Of a stretch of 64,000 nt of DNA, positions 59,501-64,000 are shown in pieces. The stretch is from Eudorina sp. 2006-703-Eu-15 (lineage: Eukaryota; Chlorophyta; Chlorophyceae; Chlamydomonadales; Volvocaceae), in NCBI GenBank assembly GCA_003117195.1, contig BDSI01000018.1, positions 1,215,288 through 1,279,287 on the forward strand. The letters are read 5' to 3'. Under the pieces are notes generated by a model. It was not told where the DNA came from, did no database searches, and was given only the letters and a program-made list of their open reading frames with translations. The first letter of the stretch is position 1, and each line of letters opens with the position of its first letter. The position numbers were made by a program, and so were the translations under genes.

Positions 59501-62500
59501 CCATTCCGGCAGCGGCCCCGGCTTCCTTAGGCCGTAGCCTGCCCCTGGAGTGCTACGTGGAGATGTCGGAGCTGATGGTGGGCCACCTGCTAATGGGCGC
59601 CTGCGACACCGCCTTCCTGTCCGCCAACATAGCCGGCATGGTCGCGGGCATGCAGCCCCGCGGCGCCGGCCACGGTGGCCTGGCGGAGCTTTCCAGCCGC
59701 TGGTCCTGGGCGCTGGGCTTCAAGCCGCCTGCCAGGCCGTACGGGATGGGGCCCGGGCCAGGGAGGGGCCAGTTTGACAACACCAGGGAGTACTTCCGGC
59801 TGGCGGTTGTGGCGCAAGAGGCTCTGCAGAAGCAGCTGCTGCTGGGTGCTCGGCTGGTGATGGTTCTGGCGGGACACCTGGCGAGGCTGCTGGCAGCACC
59901 GGCGGCGGCGGCGCCGGCATCAGAGGCGGCATCAGACCTGGCGGACGGGTCAGGGGGCGCCGGCGGCGCTGATGGTGGACCAGTGTCGGCACCCGGCGGC
60001 GGTGGTGGCGGCGGAGCGGCCGGCACCACCGCTGTCCTGACAGCGGAGCTCCTGCCGCTGATCGAGGCGCCCAGCTGGGCGGCGGCTCAGGAGGCCCTGG
60101 GGGCGAAGGGCCGCAGCGCGGGAGCAGGCGGCACCGGCGGACCTGACGTGTGCGGGCCGCGCCTCGTGGCGCTGGCACGGCGGGTGCTTCTCTCGGCTGC
60201 CAGCGCCTGGCTCTCCCTGGAGCTGCAGAAGCGCATGTCAGCGCAGTTACAGCCGCAGTCGCAGCAGCCGCTGCCCGTCGGCCAGCAGGCGGCTGTCGCC
60301 AGCCGGGGCAAGTGGCCGGCCGAGGTGCTGCCGCTGTTTCGGGAGGCGACGGGACTGCTGGCGGAGCAGCTGCTGGGGACGGCGGCTGCTACGCGCGGAC
60401 TGCTGGCCCGCGACCTGACGCTAGCGGCCCTGGCCGACCAGCTGAGGGCGCTGTCACTTGTGTGGTGCGGCGCCGGCGGCGGGGTGAGGCTGATTGACAC
60501 CCGAGCTGACCGCGAGTTCGAGGGCTTTGGTCCGCGGGGCCAGGCAGTCAAGCAGTCGGCTATCAAGGGCTGGGCGATGCTGACAAGTCTCGCGCATAGC
60601 AAGGTTCAGTCGCCATCGGCGGCTGCGCGGCTGGCGGCCGCGGCGGCGGCGGCGGCCCCGTTGGATCAGGCGAAGCCAAGTGGTGTCGCGCAATGGGCGG
60701 ACGCAGGTAAGGCTGCGGCGCGGAGGCACTGGCGCGCTTCTCTATATCGGATTGGCTGGGTGTCAGGGGCCTCGGGCATGGGACAAGGCGCTCTGTGCCA
60801 GGCGTCCCACGGCCCCAGAGATTCCGTTTCCAGGCGCCCGGGAGGCCCTTCTGCCCCAGGGGAGGTTTCCCCATGGTGGTGTGTGGCGAGGCCTTATGTT
60901 TGTCCTGGAGGAGTCGCATGCTAAGGCTGAGGAGTCGCATGCTAAGGCTGCTGCCGAGACGTGATCCAAACTGACCTTGATACCGCCTGGCTGATCATGT
61001 CTCGTGCTGGCTCCTTATCCAATGCCAGGGATGCTGCAGGCGGCTGTCGAGGCTGTTGGAGTGGTTGCGTCGAACGACTATCGGCCCACGCAGGATGAGC
61101 AGGTGAAGCAGAGCGAGGCCGCCACCATCATCCAGCAGACCTGGCGGGACTGGAGGCGAAGACGGGAGGCGGCGGCTTCGGCGGCGCGCCAGCGACTGCG
61201 GGAGGAGGAGGCGCTGCGGCAGTTGCGGGAGGGCATGTCGTGGAAGCTCAAGTGCGTGGAAGCTGGGCTCCCCAACGCGATGTGGACTGGAAGAAGCGCG
61301 GAGTAGCATTGTTACATGCGCTTTGGAGGGCGGCTGAGATGGGCCATTGCCGAAAAGAAGCCCAGAGGGCTTCGAGCAGTGGGGTCCCTCGTGCTTTTAT
61401 GCCTATCCCTGCGCGGCAGTTGTCTTGTGTGCGATTGCCGCTTGGCCGTGTGCCGTGGGCCGTGTGCTTACGTGCGTCGCTCCCGCACCCGCATCCCTCC
61501 GCTTCCTGCCCTCCCCACCGCAGGGGCATCCTGCGCCTCTATTTCGCTCACGTGCGCCGCTGCATCAATGCGCGCAAGCAGCAGGAGGCCGCGGCCGCTG
61601 CAGCCGCCGGTGGAATGGGCAGCGATTGGGACGAGTTTGGGTTTGCGGGCGTTGAGCAGTACCTGCAGGTGCGTGGCTGCGTGGGGCTGGAGCGCTGGGG
61701 CAGTGACCCTTGGGTCAGTTGGGTCCGACGCGTGAATGCTGTCTGGATGGCTGACACATGTCCGCGCTCCTGGCGGGGACGGACACGGTACGTCCATGGT
61801 GCGACTTAGCTAGGCACTGTTTACGTACAGATGGAGACGCGTGGAATGTGTTGCCCTTGGCACCTTCAGTTCCTGGGTTGATAGTTCCTTGGGCCCGTTC
61901 CCAGGAGGGCGAGGTGCGCAAGTACATCGATGAGCTTTCATGCATGGTCTGCCTGCCCAAGCACCTGGAGGAGCAGCAGCAGCAGCAGCAACAGCACGCG
62001 CAGGCGGGGGATCCGGTCGCGGAGGCCCATGCCGCTGCGGATCCCAGCACCAGCGCCCGCAGTGACGGCACCCACTCCGACCCGGTGGCTGCTGGGGAGG
62101 GTTCCCCGACCAAGACGCGCTGCGGTCTCAGCGCCGCCGTTCAAGACTTCACGCCGCACAAGCTCCGGTCCGAGCACGTCGCGTGCGTGGATCACTTCCG
62201 GCGCTGCCACGGCGCGTTCCGGTCGCACATTGTGCCCATGATAAGCTGGATTCGGGAGCTGCTGGCCGAGCTGGCCAAGGTGCAGCCGGAACTCGACGGT
62301 GAGTAGTTGTATGCCACGGGATGTCTTCGGCGTTAGAAGCCCCAGGGGATCCCGTAGCGGCCCGTAGGCGGCCTCTGGCAGGGGCCCGTGAGGGCCGGCG
62401 GGGGTGTGCGCGGGAGGGGCGCCTTTGTCACCCACCGCCAGGCTGCTGAACGGCACAGCACCTTCACGCCTTGGCTGACCTGACACCAAAGCTGTTTCGT

Positions 62501-63108
62501 CCGCGCGCGCATCGATGACCCGCGAGGTCCACTGTAACACCAATACTAAATACTGATAAGAAAGCCTCATGGCCATGCCTCTTAAAGCCGTGCGTCTACC
62601 TCACCGGCCCCTCTGGGTTTCTTCCCCCGCCGGGGTCGCACCCGTGCAGCCGCTGAGACGTTCGCAGTGATTTTGACCGAGGCCTCAATCACGCTGGAGG
62701 ACAAGCTGGCCAACCTTCGCGCGCAACTCAGACAGATCGTGGAGCAACGCGCCTGGATGATCGGCCAGTACGTGATGCCGCGCTTGTGGCAGGAGTGCGG
62801 CGCTGCCGCCAAGTACGCAGAGGACATGCTGCGGCAGTACCGTCTGGCGTACGCCCAGAAGGAGGCCGAAGTGCAGCTGCCGCAGACTCAGGAGCAGGCA
62901 GGGCCGCTGGGAGGCGAGGCGGAGGGCTGGGCGACGGGTGTGGACGGCGCCTCGGTGCAGCAGCGGCCGCCTCAGGTCGGAGACGACCGGGTGGCAGCGA
63001 TGCATGCGGTTACGTCCGGGGCGCAGGGAGGTGGGCAGGCAGGGCAGCAGCACCAGCAGCATTACGCGGCCGGATTGGCCACTCATGCGACGGCGCAACA
63101 TTCCACTT

Positions 63109-63150
<42 letters not shown>

Positions 63151-63214
63151 TCCACCAGTACGGCCTTCTGCAACAGCAGCAGCAGCAGCAGCAGCAACAC
63201 CAGTACGGCCTTCT

Positions 63215-63281
<67 letters not shown>

Positions 63282-64000
63282 GGCCACCAGTCTCATCAGC
63301 AACAGAATCAGCAGCAGCAGCAGCCAGCAAGATACCAGCAGCAGATGCCGCAAGTCGCAGCACATGAACAGCAGCAGCAGCAGCAACAACAGCAATGGGC
63401 TCAGAGCAATTTCGGTCAGCAGTCGCAGCGTCACCAGCCCTTCCAGCTGCTGCAGCAGCAGCAACAGCAACAGCACCGGCCACACCCCTACCAGCCCCTT
63501 CTGCAAGGCCATCAGCACGCACATCAGCAGGGTGTGTGGGCTGCGCAGCAGGCTGCCGCTGCGGCGGGTGGTGCACCGCAGCACCAGCGATCGGTCCAGC
63601 AGCAGCATGCGCCGCAGCAGCGCGACGGCGGGGGCGTGTGGGGCGTGCGGCCGCTCAACCTCACTGCGGTATGGGCCTCGCCCGCAGCTGCCGGGAACAA
63701 TGCTACGGTTCGCCCCGGCGCCACGTTCCCGCCGGGACTCCCCATGTACGGCCCGCGGGTAGGACCGGGAGCGGCCGGACCCACGGCCCAGGTCTGGATG
63801 CCCAACCAGCCGCAGCAACTGCAACCACCACCACAACAACACCCACAGCACGTTCCGCATGCGTCTTACCACTTCACGTCTTCGGTGGCAGCGACTGCGG
63901 GCGCCGCGGCGCCGCCGTTTGGCTACGATGACCTGCCCCCCGGACTGAACCTGCACCGCGCCCCTGGCGGTGCCGATTTTGGGGTCATGCAGTACGGGCA
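35524..64000 (+). CDS. Giant CCCH zinc finger-ankyrin-UvrD-like SF1 helicase (TRANK1-like), 3' end outside window
   Basis: Exons: 35524-35679, 35748-35891, 36437-36832, 37312-37554, 38190-38437, 38930-39787, 40281-40439, 40785-40950, 41282-41472, 41805-41970, 42283-42493, 42879-43086, 43254-43335, 43431-43574, 44304-45091, 45368-45683, 46052-46235, 46450-46756, 47107-47209, 47383-47487, 47636-48073, 48420-48854, 49308-49719, 50260-50347, 50806-50913, 51368-51491, 51956-52263, 52470-52659, 52947-53078, 53434-53562, 53758-53960, 54230-54383, 54676-54873, 55152-55804, 56027-57650, 58000-58340, 58619-58721, 59136-59292, 59438-60706, 61029-61239, 61524-61668, 61905-62298, 62650->64000. About 4,780 residues, all junctions in phase. 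Human TRANK1 is the nearest named architecture: ankyrin/TPR repeats plus a superfamily 1 helicase. Weak joins are 37554/38190 (the donor could also extend, with acceptor 38186), 43335/43431, the AAAG acceptor at 54676 and the donors near 58340 and 61239. A split into a short CCCH gene and a helicase gene at the 37554/38190 join cannot be excluded. Cellular role unknown; RNA binding plus unwinding is inferred from the domains. Confidence 0.82.
35545..35870 (+). other. Two CCCH zinc fingers at the N-terminus of the giant gene
   Basis: Exon 1 encodes RYKTVLC, then a C-x8-C-x5-C-x3-H finger ending CKYAHGQEELR. Exon 2 encodes a second C-x8-C-x5-C-x3-H finger (CFFFLQRGYC, then CKFLH). The spacing and the YKT.LC lead-in match the TIS11/tristetraprolin class of single-stranded RNA-binding fingers. 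Both are complete, with all metal ligands present. The intron between them (35680-35747) is only 68 bp. Confidence 0.88.
40785..45091 (+). other. Ankyrin-repeat region of the giant gene
   Basis: Exons 8-15 encode repeated ankyrin signatures: DGLPPLHYAAETGDEAAAAV, GLTPLYKAIGAGQVGLVRQL, DTPVHLATYLKNTEVLELLL, RLTPLMLAQREKHPESVRLL, GCTLLHKVCFTGDVEMLEVL and NTPLHVAASRP. Repeats are split across introns and separated by Gly/Lys- and Ser-rich inserts, so the array is irregular. Ankyrin repeats normally bind protein partners; the partner here is unknown. Confidence 0.88.
45944..45969 (+). repeat. Dispersed intron motif, copy 1
   Basis: Starts GTGTGTTTAGATAAGAGACC and ends CGCCCG. It lies in the intron after exon 16 of the giant gene and matches the copy at 51904-51929 (opposite orientation) at 24 of 26 positions. 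Confidence 0.75.
48894..48948 (+). repeat. Dispersed intron motif, diverged double copy
   Basis: Two tandem diverged versions in the intron after exon 22: GTGTGTTTAGAAAAGGAACC at 48894 and TGTGTTAGAGAAGAGACC near 48930. Each is preceded by TATGTGTGCG. Confidence 0.65.
50540..50800 (-). mobile_element. Putative tRNA-derived SINE (or tRNA pseudogene) in an intron of the giant gene
   Basis: On the minus strand, 50730-50714 forms a T-arm: stem CTGAG/CCCAG (one A-C mismatch) around the loop TTCGAAC, an RNA polymerase III B box. About 40 bases upstream is GCAGATAGAGCGTC, which resembles the A-box and D-arm end of a tRNA. The sequences that should form the acceptor stem do not pair, so it is not a working tRNA. 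The tRNA-like head lies directly against the acceptor of exon 25 (CAG at 50803-50805); the body would extend toward 50540. SINE identity is inference, as I have only this single copy. Confidence 0.5.
51880..51929 (-). repeat. (CA)n run plus dispersed intron motif, inverted copy
   Basis: A (CA)n run at about 51885-51902 is followed at 51904-51929 by the reverse complement of the motif seen at 45944. It sits in the intron before exon 27, which encodes helicase motifs II and III. Confidence 0.75.
54230..62298 (+). other. Alpha-helical C-terminal region of the giant gene with an IQ motif
   Basis: After motif VI the protein continues with helical, TPR-like text (NLLDNRNYLMARKAFVQAAD, AEVAEAYLKRRRAADEDS) as in TRANK1 relatives. 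Long Ala- and Gln-rich inserts follow in exons 34, 35 and 39. Exon 40 contains a clear IQ motif, AATIIQQTWRDWRRRR, a candidate calmodulin-binding site. Exon 42 has paired cysteines (SCMVCLP, later HVACVDHFRRCH) that could form a small metal site; that last point is speculative. Confidence 0.7.
60908..60949. repeat. 21-bp direct duplication in an intron of the giant gene
   Basis: Two perfect adjacent copies of a unit starting GAGGAGTCGCATGCTAAGG, between exons 39 and 40. The unit length is a multiple of three, but the position is intronic in the model. Confidence 0.85.
62650..64000 (+). other. Glutamine-rich tail exon, open at the window edge
   Basis: The last visible exon begins in frame with AETFAVILTEASITLEDKLA, has a helical segment, then becomes Gln/His/Pro/Ala-rich. 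Uninterrupted Gln runs of 13 (63111-63149), 9 (63171-63197) and 21 residues (63216-63278) are coded mainly by CAG. The frame has no stop up to base 64000. The tail resembles prion-like low-complexity regions that promote condensation of RNA-binding proteins (inference). Confidence 0.8.

Overview
The window reads as nuclear DNA of a green alga, most likely a volvocine such as Chlamydomonas or Volvox (inference). Coding sequence is GC-rich and cut into many short exons. Most introns start GTGAGT, GTGCGT or GTGGG and end CAG. Alanine/glycine/glutamine-rich low-complexity linkers interrupt conserved domains. TGTAA, the volvocine polyadenylation signal, lies downstream of two of the genes. The families are plant-like: a BRE1/HUB ubiquitin ligase, FTSH11 and a CCX exchanger. 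No prokaryotic or viral gene was seen.

Layout: (1) 1-7200, plus strand: the 3' part of a BRE1/HUB-type RING E3 ligase for histone H2B, 15 exons in view, cut by the left edge. (2) 8584-18803, plus strand: an FTSH11-type organellar AAA+ metalloprotease, 17 exons, with several tandem repeats in its introns and a long disordered C-terminal extension. (3) 18804-21518: no convincing gene; it holds the converging 3' ends. (4) 21519-26285, minus strand: a CCX-type cation/Ca2+ exchanger, 9 exons. (5) 26286-27318: a shared upstream region between divergent genes. (6) 27319-34719, plus strand: an unrecognised protein of about 1,750 residues, 7 exons. (7) 35524 to the right edge, plus strand: one very large gene model of at least 43 exons and about 4,780 residues in view. 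It joins two CCCH zinc fingers, ankyrin repeats, a complete UvrD-like SF1 helicase of the TRANK1 type, an IQ motif and a glutamine-rich tail that is still open at base 64000.

Exon junctions were worked out by hand from splice consensus, phase compatibility and family conservation. Junctions I consider weak are named in the entries. The genes look like independent nuclear housekeeping or regulatory genes, not a co-regulated cluster. The most unusual object is the giant CCCH-ankyrin-SF1 helicase gene. One of its introns also carries a tRNA-like, SINE-like sequence just before an acceptor site, and several of its introns share a dispersed short motif.
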